DNA of 48,819 bases from a virus: the IMG/VR virus record IMGVR_UViG_3300021963_000196, positions 1 to 48,819 of that record. One strand, given 5' to 3'. Position numbers and translations under genes: made by a program. Below the pieces are notes generated by a model. The model was not told the origin of the DNA, ran no database searches, and saw nothing but the letters and a program-made list of their open reading frames with translations. This document shows positions 27,313 to 32,302 of this stretch, one piece after another (the stretch's first letter is position 1; each line of letters starts with the position of its first letter).

Positions 27313-27488
27313 GGCGGTTTTTGTTTGGGAAAAATTTTTTTTCTGAGAGCGTTATCATGAGAGCGTTTTCAAAGTTTTGTAGGTTAATAGTATCTATCGA
27401 ATTTCCCCCGCTCGGCCCCGCCGCCATCACGATAACGTTATACCATACTGCCAAAGCAAGGGGGCATCCGCCCCCTGCTCTGCTATGC
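27313..27488. other. Gap between convergent genes
   Basis: The region between the plus-strand terminator and the 3' end of the minus-strand array. It holds the stem-loop at 27460-27475 (GGGGGC-ATCC-GCCCCC), which follows the 88-residue gene on the minus strand. No convincing gene was seen. Confidence 0.6.
27460..27475 (-). terminator. GC stem-loop at end of the small-gene array
   Basis: GGGGGC-NNNN-GCCCCC perfect 6-bp stem, 13 bases after the stop of the 88-residue gene, followed on the minus strand by TTGCTTT. Probable transcription end of the whole array, though the T-run is poor. Confidence 0.5.
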
Positions 27489-27755
27489 TCAGTAGTTACA
27501 GGCGAGGCGCTCGCTCTGCCAGATGCCAGCGGCACGGTCACGCGCTGCCTGGCGTCGGTCCTTGCGATACTGGGCAGCGGCACGGGCAGCGTTGGCGTCC
27601 TTGTCTCCAATCCACTGCCTGCCCAGTCCAACCACTGGGGTGATGGTGAAGGCGCGTCCGCTGCCTGCGCTGCCATTCACAGGGCAGGTGCCCTTCACTC
27701 CATCAGCGCCGCTGCCGAGTGTGCCGATGGTCTGGTGAGCGTTGGGGCGAATCAT
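27489..27755 (-). CDS. Hypothetical small protein, Ala/Arg-rich tail (88 aa)
   Basis: Starts MIRPNAHQTIGTLGSGADGV. The Gly-rich middle is followed by a basic helical tail (ANAARAAAQYRKDRRQAARD). The start is fixed by the array leader: -10 TATACT (27784-27789), then AACCGAGTCAACCACACACC and the ATG. Codon choice is GC-rich (CGC, GCC, CTG), unlike the structural genes. Last gene of the array. Function unknown; the basic tail could bind nucleic acid. Confidence 0.6.
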   Translation of the reverse strand: MIRPNAHQTIGTLGSGADGVKGTCPVNGSAGSGRAFTITPVVGLGRQWIGDKDANAARAAAQYRKDRRQAARDRAAGIWQSERLACNY

Positions 27756-27789
27756 GGTCGTCTGGTGTGTGGTTGACTCGGTTAGTATA
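27756..27789 (-). promoter_or_regulatory. Array promoter/leader: TATACT plus A/C-rich leader
   Basis: -10 TATACT at 27784-27789, leader with GAGTCAACCAC and GACC just before ATG 27755. No Shine-Dalgarno sequence. A CCCCC-TA-GGGGG palindrome lies in the -35 region. Confidence 0.6.
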
Positions 27790-27809
27790 GCACCCCCTAG
27801 GGGGGGGGG

Positions 27810-27986
27810 TCAGTCCTCGAACGTGGGGAGGGCAGCGATTGCCTCATCGTGCCAGCGGTCAGCGTAGGCACCTGCCAACCACTCGGGCTCGACGGTGATG
27901 GGCAGATCCTGGCCCATGGTCTGGGCGCTGGTCTCTGTCTTGCGACCTGCCCACACGGTGCGGCGGGTGGTGAGGTCGGATGCCAT
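27810..27986 (-). CDS. Hypothetical protein (58 aa)
   Basis: Starts MASDLTTRRTVWAGRKTETS, ends ADRWHDEAIAALPTFED. The start at 27986 puts the ATG at the distance from the putative -10 (TACCCC, about 28017) seen in sister genes; an in-frame ATG at 27998 would add four residues. The N-terminal half is basic, the C-terminal half acidic. High GC at third positions. The leader here is the most divergent of the array. Function unknown. Confidence 0.5.
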   Translation of the reverse strand: MASDLTTRRTVWAGRKTETSAQTMGQDLPITVEPEWLAGAYADRWHDEAIAALPTFED

Positions 27987-28037
27987 GGAAAGAATCATGA
28001 GAGGGAAGCGATGGGGTAGGGGGTGGGGGTGCCCCCC

Positions 28038-28199
28038 TCAGTGACGGTCGCTGATGTTCCAGGTGGTGGCAGCGGGCACAGGGATGTAGGTGCCGTTGGC
28101 GACTGCCTCACGGATCTCCTGGCGACGCTTCTCCTCAGCGATGACCTTGGCGGTGTAGTCTGCCATGATGGCGCTCATGTCGAGTTTGGTCTTGGTCAT
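28038..28199 (-). CDS. Hypothetical small helical protein (53 aa)
   Basis: ATG at 28199, MTKTKLDMSAIMADYTAKVI then AEEKRRQEIREAVANG and a short beta/Pro end (YIPVPAATTWNISDRH). Charged amphipathic helix over residues ~14-35. The leader of class 'AACAGCATCGAAACGAAACGACCC' precedes the ATG, with -10 TAGACT at 28224-28229. GC-rich codons. Function unknown. Confidence 0.6.
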   Translation of the reverse strand: MTKTKLDMSAIMADYTAKVIAEEKRRQEIREAVANGTYIPVPAATTWNISDRH

Positions 28200-28229
28200 G
28201 GGTCGTTTCGTTTCGATGCTGTTAGTCTA
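28200..28229 (-). promoter_or_regulatory. Array promoter/leader
   Basis: -10 TAGACT at 28224-28229 followed by AACAGCATCG, AAACGAAACGACCC and ATG 28199. No Shine-Dalgarno sequence. Confidence 0.55.
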
Positions 28230-28243
28230 CAGGGTCCGATGCC

Positions 28244-28393
28244 TCAGCGGCAGGGGGTCTCGGACACCTCGCACATTGTCACAGCGAGGCGGTCGCTGTA
28301 TGCCTTGGTGATTTGCAGTCCTGCGCTCAGGGCGTTGCCACCAACCCACAGGGTGATGCCGAGCATGGTCAGGGGGAGGATGAGGCGGGTCAT
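28244..28393 (-). CDS. Small single-pass membrane protein (49 aa)
   Basis: ATG at 28393, MTRLILPLTMLGITLWVGGN. Residues ~4-20 are a hydrophobic segment, so this is a one-helix membrane protein or an uncleaved signal anchor. The remainder (SAGLQITKAYSDRLAVTMCE) has two Cys near residues 41 and 48. The leader (-10 TAGACT at 28421-28426) overlaps the stop codon of the upstream KTSC gene. Could be a small inhibitor acting at the host membrane; function unknown. Confidence 0.6.
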   Translation of the reverse strand: MTRLILPLTMLGITLWVGGNALSAGLQITKAYSDRLAVTMCEVSETPCR

Positions 28394-28426
28394 GGGTCGT
28401 CTCGTTTGGTTGATGCTGTTAGTCTA
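28394..28426 (-). promoter_or_regulatory. Array promoter overlapping a stop codon
   Basis: -10 TAGACT at 28421-28426. Its TAG is also the stop codon of the KTSC-like gene ending at 28424. The leader AACAGCATCAACCAAACGAG leads to ATG 28393. Confidence 0.55.
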
Positions 28427-28645
28427 CAGGGTCACGGTCTCGTGGCGCTGCAGGCAGTGACGGTTTACCCACTGGCCCAGGGAGCGGTCCTGCCACAGCA
28501 TCAGCGACAGGATGGCACGGCGGGAGATGCCATCGAAGCGGTAGAACTTGGTGCCACCTTGGAAGCGGACGCGAACGGCACCCGTCAGGGGATCGACGGT
28601 CATGCGGTTGATGGCGTCGCTGCCGATGGTGTTGATGCGAATCAT
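28424..28645 (-). CDS. KTSC-domain-like protein (73 aa)
   Basis: Residues ~8-62 fit the KTSC pattern: GSDAINRMTVDPLTGAVRVR, then FQGGTKFYRFDGISRRA and RSLGQWVNRH. KTSC domains are found as short proteins or attached to other domains in bacteria and phages, often beside nucleic-acid enzymes; their activity is not settled. The stop codon TAG is part of the next gene's -10 box. A second KTSC-like gene lies at 38402-38638. Leader class 'CTCAACAGCAAACGACCC', -10 AATACT or TAGAAT at 28664-28672. Confidence 0.6.
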   Translation of the reverse strand: MIRINTIGSDAINRMTVDPLTGAVRVRFQGGTKFYRFDGISRRAILSLMLWQDRSLGQWVNRHCLQRHETVTL

Positions 28646-28672
28646 GGGTCGTTTGCTGTTGAGAGTATTCTA
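28646..28672 (-). promoter_or_regulatory. Array promoter/leader
   Basis: -10 AATACT (28664-28669) or TAGAAT (28667-28672), then TCAACAGCAAACGACCC before ATG 28645. The same leader end stands before the genes starting at 29156 and 32753. Confidence 0.55.
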
Positions 28673-28693
28673 CAGGGTCAGGTGGCAGGGTAA

Positions 28694-28714
28694 GGGGCGG
28701 CCGCGGCCACCCCC
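28694..28714. repeat. GC palindrome with GGCCGCGGCC core
   Basis: GGGG-c-GGCCGCGGCC-a-CCCCC stem-loop between two array genes. The GGCCGCGGC core recurs at 30906, 30981 and around 31754. Confidence 0.6.
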
Positions 28715-28721
28715 TCAGGTG

Positions 28722-28889
28722 TCACATGCCATTCAGGAAGTCTGCCATCGCTTCCTGGTACTCGGCGTAGGTCTTGAAGCGGTCAGCGAAGCGAGCAGGC
28801 ACCTTGCCATCGAACTTCTGGGGCTCGGGCAGGTCGCGGCCCTTGGCGAGGATCTGTGCTTCGTAGACGTTGGGGTTGTAGCGAGTCAT
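28722..28889 (-). CDS. Hypothetical protein (55 aa)
   Basis: ATG at 28889, MTRYNPNVYEAQILAKGRDL then PEPQKFDGKVPARFADRFKT and a helix (YAEYQEAMADFLNGM). Looks like a compact helical protein. -10 TAGACT at 28917-28922 with leader 'AAACGAAACGACC'. GC-rich codons. No family recognised. Confidence 0.6.
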   Translation of the reverse strand: MTRYNPNVYEAQILAKGRDLPEPQKFDGKVPARFADRFKTYAEYQEAMADFLNGM

Positions 28890-28922
28890 GGTCGTTTCGT
28901 TTCGGTTGATGGAATCAGTCTA
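28890..28922 (-). promoter_or_regulatory. Array promoter/leader
   Basis: -10 TAGACT at 28917-28922, leader GATTCCATCAACCG then AAACGAAACGACC before ATG 28889. Confidence 0.55.
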
Positions 28923-28970
28923 CAGGGGCAGGTGGCAGAGTCAGGGGCAGAGTGGACACTGCCCAGACCG

Positions 28971-29156
28971 TCACATCACATAGATGCCGTGCTGCTGGTA
29001 GTGGGCAGGGTAGTTTTGACGCCAGTTGGCAAGGCGAGCGATGAGGGTATCATCGTCGGCGCTGTGCTGCAGTTGCACCAACCAAGCGGGGATGCTGCCA
29101 TGCTCTGCCTGAAACATCAGCAGGAGAGAGGTGATGATGCGAGCGCGGTCAATCAT
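28971..29156 (-). CDS. Hypothetical helical protein (61 aa)
   Basis: Starts MIDRARIITSLLLMFQAEHG, then SIPAWLVQLQHSADDDTLIA and a Tyr/His-rich end. Mostly helical by pattern; the N-terminal hydrophobic stretch is short and interrupted, so probably soluble. The start is supported by the leader 'CTCAACAGCAAACGACCC', with -10 GATACT at 29175-29180. Upstream lies the stem-loop 29194-29211. Function unknown. Confidence 0.6.
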   Translation of the reverse strand: MIDRARIITSLLLMFQAEHGSIPAWLVQLQHSADDDTLIARLANWRQNYPAHYQQHGIYVM

Positions 29157-29183
29157 GGGTCGTTTGCTGTTGAGAGTATCCTA
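29157..29183 (-). promoter_or_regulatory. Array promoter/leader
   Basis: -10 GATACT (29175-29180) or TAGGAT (29178-29183), leader TCTCAACAGCAAACGACCC, ATG 29156. Confidence 0.5.
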
Positions 29184-29193
29184 CAGGGGGTGG

Positions 29194-29211
29194 GGGGGCA
29201 TCCCTGCCCCC
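29194..29211 (-). repeat. GC stem-loop between array genes
   Basis: GGGGGCA-NNNN-TGCCCCC, perfect 7-bp stem and 4-base loop, between the stop of the 62-residue gene and the promoter of the 61-residue gene. No T-run follows. Confidence 0.7.
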
Positions 29212-29226
29212 TCTTGTGCCACTAGC

Positions 29227-29415
29227 TCAGGCGTCCATTCCCATCGCTGCCTTCAGGGTGTTGTAGGCGTTCAGGTAGTAGTCTGCATCAGCAGTCTTGC
29301 CAGCGACTCGGCAATCGACTGCCAGGCAGAGCACGGCGGTTCGGATGGTGCTCCACTGTGCCTCAGTCAGGGTGACGGTGAGGGTATCGAGGGGCAGGAC
29401 GTTGGTGCGGGTCAT
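29227..29415 (-). CDS. Hypothetical helical protein (62 aa)
   Basis: Starts MTRTNVLPLDTLTVTLTEAQ, then two helices (WSTIRTAVLCLAVDCRVAGK and ADADYYLNAYNTLKAAMGMD). Two Cys in the first helix. The start is fixed by the leader AGAGTCAACCACACAAGAGACC and -10 TAGACT (29441-29446). No family recognised. Confidence 0.6.
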   Translation of the reverse strand: MTRTNVLPLDTLTVTLTEAQWSTIRTAVLCLAVDCRVAGKTADADYYLNAYNTLKAAMGMDA

Positions 29416-29446
29416 GGTCTCTTGTGTGGTTGACTCTGGTAGTCTA
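29416..29446 (-). promoter_or_regulatory. Array promoter/leader
   Basis: -10 TAGACT at 29441-29446, leader ACCAGAGTCAACCACACAAG and AGACC before ATG 29415. Confidence 0.55.
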
Positions 29447-29451
29447 AAGGG

Positions 29452-29622
29452 TCAGGCGGTGATGGCAGAGCCCATGTGGACAGTCTGCAGATTGACCTCT
29501 GCCCAATCGTATTCTTCCTTCAGTTGGGCACAGCGAGCATCGGCAGCAGACTTGCAATCCCACAGGGAGCAATGATCATCGGACTCGTAGAAGAATCCAG
29601 CGGTGACAACGTAGACTTGCAT
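29452..29622 (-). CDS. Hypothetical protein (56 aa)
   Basis: ATG at 29622, MQVYVVTAGFFYESDDHCSL then a helix (AADARCAQLKEEYDWAEVNL) and a beta end. The beta-alpha-beta pattern suggests a small alpha/beta domain. Its stop TGA lies six bases before the next gene's -10. -10 TAGAAT at 29648-29653. Function unknown. Confidence 0.6.
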   Translation of the reverse strand: MQVYVVTAGFFYESDDHCSLWDCKSAADARCAQLKEEYDWAEVNLQTVHMGSAITA

Positions 29623-29653
29623 AGTCTCTCTCGTTTGGTATGGGATAATTCTA
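29623..29653 (-). promoter_or_regulatory. Array promoter/leader
   Basis: -10 TAGAAT at 29648-29653, leader ATACCAAACGAGAGAGACT before ATG 29622. Confidence 0.45.
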
Positions 29654-29658
29654 CAGGG

Positions 29659-29808
29659 TCAGGCGTCAGGGGCGTGGGTCTCGGGTGCCAGTGCCTCAGG
29701 TGTCACACCTGCCAGTTTCACTAGGGCGATGATAGAGGCGACGCCAGCAGGGCCCAACCACAGGCAGAGTATAATGCCCAGCACGATGTAACGCTTCTGG
29801 ATCTTCAT
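29659..29808 (-). CDS. Small single-pass membrane protein (49 aa)
   Basis: ATG at 29808, MKIQKRYIVLGIILCLWLGP then AGVASIIALVKLAGV: a basic start and a hydrophobic stretch over residues ~8-33, followed by a Pro/Ala/Glu tail. One transmembrane helix with the N-terminus inside is predicted. -10 TACACT at 29822-29827 and stem-loop 29837-29854 just upstream. May act on the host envelope. Confidence 0.6.
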   Translation of the reverse strand: MKIQKRYIVLGIILCLWLGPAGVASIIALVKLAGVTPEALAPETHAPDA

Positions 29809-29827
29809 GAGATGCAGTTAGAGTGTA
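29809..29827 (-). promoter_or_regulatory. Array promoter/leader, short form
   Basis: TACACT at 29822-29827, then CTAACTGCATCTC and ATG 29808. The leader is shorter than in sister genes. Confidence 0.4.
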
Positions 29828-29836
29828 CACTGGAAA

Positions 29837-29854
29837 GGGGGCATCTCTGCCCCC
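29837..29854 (-). repeat. GC stem-loop between array genes
   Basis: GGGGGCA-NNNN-TGCCCCC, perfect 7-bp stem, between the stop of the ArdA-like gene and the next promoter. Confidence 0.7.
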
Positions 29855-29861
29855 GTTGTGG

Positions 29862-30296
29862 TTAGTAATCAGCGAAGATGTGGCAGGAGCGATAGGACGT
29901 GCCATCGTTACAGGAAGTGAAATCGTAACGTAGATTGCGGTCGTAAGTTGCCTGCCAATCAATCACCAAACCATCAGGCACATCCATGGTTTCATTGTAG
30001 AACTCCTCAGCGAAGTCTGCCTCGTCATGATAGTGCCCACGATAGCGTTCGTCGCATCCTTCGATGCAGGAGCATTCGCCATTCTCATCAATCAGGGCAT
30101 CAACTGCCTCGTATCCGATTGCTTCACCACAACGCACATACTCCTCATAGTATGTAACGAAGTTGGTCTCATTGCGCTCGTCGATGAACTCCAGCATGTC
30201 ATCGAGAGCATAGGACTCGTCGAGAAGTTCGTCGATCTTCTCTACAGTCTCAGCAGCGAGCATCTCACGGTAGGAAGCGGTCAGGGTCACGGTCAT
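29862..30296 (-). CDS. ArdA-like antirestriction protein candidate (144 aa)
   Basis: Very acidic throughout (e.g. KIDELLDESYALDDMLEFID). The C-terminal half has the ArdA-like run HDEADFAEEFYNETMDVPDG (residues ~90-109), then a Trp/Tyr segment (VIDWQATYDRNLRYDF) and a final CHIFADY in the place of the aromatic ArdA ending. An N-terminal part with FVTYYEEYVRCGEAIGYEAV also resembles the ArdA middle domain. ArdA proteins mimic DNA and block type I restriction enzymes; an early-expressed copy would protect incoming phage DNA. Own promoter (-10 TATACT, 30320-30325). The four Cys (residues ~56, 75, 77, 81) are unusual. Family call is by pattern, not alignment. Confidence 0.55.
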   Translation of the reverse strand: MTVTLTASYREMLAAETVEKIDELLDESYALDDMLEFIDERNETNFVTYYEEYVRCGEAIGYEAVDALIDENGECSCIEGCDERYRGHYHDEADFAEEFYNETMDVPDGLVIDWQATYDRNLRYDFTSCNDGTSYRSCHIFADY

Positions 30297-30325
30297 GGTC
30301 GTTTGTGGTTGACTCTGTTAGTATA
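30297..30325 (-). promoter_or_regulatory. Array promoter/leader, consensus form
   Basis: -10 TATACT at 30320-30325, leader AACAGAGTCAACCACAAACG then ACC and ATG 30296. The same leader, to one base, stands before ATG 30626. Confidence 0.65.
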
Positions 30326-30333
30326 GGGTGGAT

Positions 30334-30351
30334 GGGGGCGCTGTCGCCCCC
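30334..30351 (-). repeat. GC stem-loop between array genes
   Basis: GGGGGCG-NNNN-CGCCCCC, perfect 7-bp stem. On the minus strand it lies between TGGCACA after the upstream stop and the -10 of the ArdA-like gene. Confidence 0.7.
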
Positions 30352-30365
30352 TGCTGTGCCACTAG

Positions 30366-30626
30366 TCAGACTGTCACAGGCTTGTGGCGCATGGGCACGT
30401 CGTGGGTTGTAACGTTGTGCCCGTTAACCTTTGCCCAACCATACATCAGGGCATCCTCTCTAGATACAAACTTTTGCTTGAATGTGTGGGCAACTTTATA
30501 CTTATAGTATGTGCCACTATCCTTCTTAATCGTGCTCACATACACCCAGCAGTTATACCCATGCTTTCCTTTGTTAACTACAACTGGCGAAGGAGTTGCC
30601 TTTTCAGGTGAAACTTTTTTGAGCAT
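30366..30626 (-). CDS. Hypothetical protein (86 aa)
   Basis: Start chosen at MLKKVSPEKATPSPVVVNKG because the consensus leader ends just before it; the open frame extends further but would read through the promoter and stem-loop. The middle (YNCWVYVSTIKKDSGTYYKY) and KVAHTFKQKFVSREDALMYG look like a small beta sheet plus one helix. Basic overall. Function unknown. Confidence 0.6.
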   Translation of the reverse strand: MLKKVSPEKATPSPVVVNKGKHGYNCWVYVSTIKKDSGTYYKYKVAHTFKQKFVSREDALMYGWAKVNGHNVTTHDVPMRHKPVTV

Positions 30627-30654
30627 GTCGTTTGTGGTTGACTCTGTTAGTATA
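30627..30654 (-). promoter_or_regulatory. Array promoter/leader, consensus form
   Basis: -10 TATACT at 30649-30654, leader AACAGAGTCAACCACAAACG then AC and ATG 30626. The stem-loop 30655-30672 directly abuts the -10 box. Confidence 0.65.
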
Positions 30655-30672
30655 GGGGGCACCGCTGCCCCC
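30655..30672 (-). repeat. GC stem-loop abutting a -10 box
   Basis: GGGGGCA-NNNN-TGCCCCC, perfect 7-bp stem, ends one base before the TATACT box, so it occupies the spacer/-35 region. Confidence 0.7.
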
Positions 30673-30680
30673 TGCGAGTG

Positions 30681-30806
30681 CTACTGTGCCACCTCTTCAT
30701 CTGGCACACTGTTAATGTCCATGTCGTGCCAGCATTCTGCCAGGGGATGCCCCCACTCTTCAATGTCGAAGATCTCGCCAGGCATGTCTTGGATCTCTTC
30801 CCACAT
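30681..30806 (-). CDS. Small acidic protein (41 aa)
   Basis: Start at MWEEIQDMPGEIFDIEEWGH, following a leader with -10 TATACT (30832-30837). The rest is HPLAECWHDMDINSVPDEEV. Strongly acidic and Trp-rich for its size. Such small acidic early phage proteins often bind and inhibit host enzymes, but nothing identifies a target. Confidence 0.5.
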   Translation of the reverse strand: MWEEIQDMPGEIFDIEEWGHPLAECWHDMDINSVPDEEVAQ

Positions 30807-30837
30807 AGGTCTCGGTGCGTTTGACTCTCTTAGTATA
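30807..30837 (-). promoter_or_regulatory. Array promoter/leader
   Basis: -10 TATACT at 30832-30837, leader AAGAGAGTCAAACGCACCGA then GACCT and ATG 30806. Confidence 0.55.
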
Positions 30838-30905
30838 GGGTGCAGCGGTGCCCCTGCAACGGGGTGTGTGCCACCAGTCAAACCGACCACAACCCCCTTG
30901 CAATC

Positions 30906-30993
30906 GGCCGCGGCCGCCTTTATGCTAGAGGGAGGCAAGAGGGCGGGATCCCCCTCTAGGGCCAGTAGTATAAACCTACTGGCCGCGGCCGCC
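30906..30993. repeat. 13-bp direct repeats flanking two hairpins
   Basis: GGCCGCGGCCGCC at 30906-30918 and 30981-30993. Between them are a hairpin with arms CTAGAGGG / CCCTCTAG (30925-30932, 30952-30959) and a perfect 9-bp hairpin GGCCAGTAG-7nt-CTACTGGCC (30960-30984). The block is non-coding and is followed by the array gene ending at 31001. It has the look of an insertion scar, a structured RNA or a recombination site. Confidence 0.7.
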
Positions 30994-31000
30994 GAGTTTG

Positions 31001-31216
31001 TTATACTAACACATGCCGATAGTCGATCTCATCAATCAACCAACCTGAGGCAGTGGTGATCTCATCAACTAGGTCATCTTCATCATCAGCTTCCCAGATA
31101 GATCCAACGTATTGTTCTTGCAAATGGTGCTGGTATTCATTGATGTCATTGTTCTCCCAATCTGGATCTTCAGGAGACAAATCAAAAAAGATTTTGGTGA
31201 TTTGATACTGCATCAT
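31001..31216 (-). CDS. Acidic hypothetical protein (71 aa)
   Basis: Starts MMQYQITKIFFDLSPEDPDW, then a helix and a second acidic stretch (EADDEDDLVDEITTASGWLI). The ATG overlaps the stop of the 57-residue gene (4 bases), so the three genes 31549 to 31001 form an operon driven by one array promoter. I recall similar small acidic proteins in cyanophages, always clustered; function unknown. Confidence 0.65.
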   Translation of the reverse strand: MMQYQITKIFFDLSPEDPDWENNDINEYQHHLQEQYVGSIWEADDEDDLVDEITTASGWLIDEIDYRHVLV

Positions 31217-31386
31217 GCCTCCAGAAGTTCGGGATAGTATTCTTCAACCTCAGTGATTAACTCCTCTTCAGTATAATCATTGAAGCACTGAACTAGCATG
31301 TCATAAGCATACATCTCCAGCGTTTTCATGTCCATGTTCTCTAGGACTTGCTGGGCGTAGGCATCAATCAATTCTGCTTTGTTCAT
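31213..31386 (-). CDS. Acidic helical protein (57 aa)
   Basis: ATG at 31386, MNKAELIDAYAQQVLENMDM then KTLEMYAYDMLVQCFNDYTE and EEELITEVEEYYPELLEA. Amphipathic helices, net negative. An in-frame GTG at 31398 would overlap the upstream gene by 11 bases; the ATG is preferred because a GGTG sequence lies about nine bases before it. Middle gene of the three-gene operon. Confidence 0.65.
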   Translation of the reverse strand: MNKAELIDAYAQQVLENMDMKTLEMYAYDMLVQCFNDYTEEELITEVEEYYPELLEA

Positions 31387-31387
31387 G

Positions 31388-31549
31388 TCAGTTGTCACCG
31401 AAATTGTTGGCGAGAAAATCCTCTAACTCATCGAGTTTGTCGTTCTCATCTAGAGCGACAATGTACTCATCAATCACCATAGCCAGCAAGTCCAAATCTT
31501 TCTGGCACTCTCTATACAAAAACTCAAAGAGTTCGACTTGCTTTGTCAT
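31388..31549 (-). CDS. Acidic helical protein (53 aa)
   Basis: ATG at 31549, MTKQVELFEFLYRECQKDLD, then LAMVIDEYIVALDENDKLDE and LEDFLANNFGDN. All-helical and acidic. The start is placed by the array leader (CATACTTAACAAGTCAACCA, -10 at 31572-31577). First gene of the operon with the 57- and 71-residue proteins. Unknown role, perhaps acting as a complex with its neighbours. Confidence 0.65.
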   Translation of the reverse strand: MTKQVELFEFLYRECQKDLDLLAMVIDEYIVALDENDKLDELEDFLANNFGDN

Positions 31550-31577
31550 GTTTTGTTTGGTTGACTTGTTAAGTATG
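31550..31577 (-). promoter_or_regulatory. Array promoter/leader
   Basis: -10 CATACT at 31572-31577, leader TAACAAGTCAACCAAACAAA then AC and ATG 31549. Its upstream flank forms the 8-bp stem TGGCACAG / CTGTGCCA (31576-31613). Confidence 0.55.
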
Positions 31578-31613
31578 GCACAGCATCCTGCCGTTAGGGA
31601 GAATACTGTGCCA
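31576..31613 (-). repeat. Stem-loop TGGCACAG / CTGTGCCA
   Basis: Perfect 8-bp arms separated by 22 bases, ending inside the -10 region of the next promoter and starting just after the stop of the 77-residue gene. Confidence 0.55.
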
Positions 31614-31625
31614 CTTCTACAACTG

Positions 31626-31859
31626 TCACACAGTAACAGTTTCTGCGTCCTCCAGAGTGTAGTATACCCGCTCAGACATTTTGTTAACAAATGTCAGCAC
31701 TTTGCAGGCATTGTTGATCATAACTTGTTTGCCGCCATTAGTATACCAATTGGCCGCGGCAGTATAGGTGAACTTAACAACACCCACCACGATAGCAGCA
31801 ATGGTGGCAATGTTGAAGATCAGAGTGTTAACGAAAGATTTCAGGAAAGTGTCAGTCAT
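31626..31859 (-). CDS. Small membrane protein (77 aa)
   Basis: MTDTFLKSFVNTLIFNIATI then AAIVVGVVKFTYTAAANWYT: a hydrophobic helix over residues ~10-35, followed by a soluble C-terminal part (KVLTFVNKMSERVYYTLEDA). One transmembrane segment, C-terminal domain probably in the cytoplasm or periplasm. Own promoter, -10 CATACT at 31884-31889. C-terminal ...TVTV is similar to endings of other array genes because the same boundary motif follows. Function unknown. Confidence 0.6.
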   Translation of the reverse strand: MTDTFLKSFVNTLIFNIATIAAIVVGVVKFTYTAAANWYTNGGKQVMINNACKVLTFVNKMSERVYYTLEDAETVTV

Positions 31860-31889
31860 TGGTGAAATGTGTTTGACTCTGTTAGTATG
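31860..31889 (-). promoter_or_regulatory. Array promoter/leader
   Basis: -10 CATACT at 31884-31889, leader AACAGAGTCAAACACATTTC then ACCA and ATG 31859. Confidence 0.55.
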
Positions 31890-31961
31890 GCATCAAATCA
31901 GGGGCAATGGGGAAACCATGTGCCACTAATCAAAGTGGCACAATACCCCTTGACATCGATA

Positions 31962-32114
31962 TCAGAATTCAATATAATCTAGAGTAGCATCTGCATATCC
32001 TCCAGCGATATCAGCATCTTTGTCACTATTTGTGACAAAACTATCAAGAATTGCCAGCATTTGGTTACCATTGCTGGCACGATTGAGCAGGGAAAGCATA
32101 ACAGATTGGGTCAT
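31962..32114 (-). CDS. Small hypothetical protein (50 aa)
   Basis: ATG at 32114, MTQSVMLSLLNRASNGNQML then AILDSFVTNSDKDADIAGGY and ADATLDYIEF. Reads as a helix followed by an acidic tail. The upstream -10 is TATACC (32131-32136) with leader CTACCACACTCAAATC. The codons are AT-rich again, unlike the array genes left of 30.3 kb. Function unknown. Confidence 0.6.
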   Translation of the reverse strand: MTQSVMLSLLNRASNGNQMLAILDSFVTNSDKDADIAGGYADATLDYIEF

Positions 32115-32136
32115 GATTTGAGTGTGGTAGGGTATA
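32115..32136 (-). promoter_or_regulatory. Array-like promoter
   Basis: AAGTATACCCTACCACACTC: -10 TATACC at 32131-32136, 16 bases before ATG 32114. The element AAGTATACCCT also occurs in the inverted repeat at 33141-33166. Confidence 0.4.
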
Positions 32137-32159
32137 CTTAGTGGATTGAATATGATATA

Positions 32160-32288
32160 TTACATATCATATTCTTCTTCAATTACATTGTCGATAGTAT
32201 AATCTTCGACAATGTATCCATCTTCATCGAGGAAGATATCAGCCATTTCTTGTTCAACAATTTCTTGATACATTTCAGAAGTGGTCAT
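32160..32288 (-). CDS. Very acidic small protein (42 aa)
   Basis: ATG at 32288, MTTSEMYQEIVEQEMADIFL then DEDGYIVEDYTIDNVIEEEY. More than a third of residues are Asp or Glu. It may mimic nucleic acid or bind a basic partner; nothing specific can be said. Two late-like TATAAATT octamers (32303-32310 and 32315-32322) lie 15-35 bases upstream. Confidence 0.55.
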   Translation of the reverse strand: MTTSEMYQEIVEQEMADIFLDEDGYIVEDYTIDNVIEEEYDM

Positions 32289-32302
32289 AAATTACTCTTT
32301 TG

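Noticed and set aside
27321-27776. 151- and 161-residue frames on both strands around 27.2-27.8 kb
   Set aside because: Long frames are expected by chance in GC-rich DNA; only the 88-residue minus gene has the array promoter and leader.
28023-29575. Several plus-strand frames of 90-225 residues in the GC-rich array
   Set aside because: They run through the conserved minus-strand promoters and leaders and overlap the small genes that those leaders precede.
31001-31012. TATACTAACAC in plus orientation, like an inverted array promoter
   Set aside because: It is the complement of the last codons and stop (GTG TTA GTA TAA) of the 71-residue gene, and no gene follows on the plus strand.
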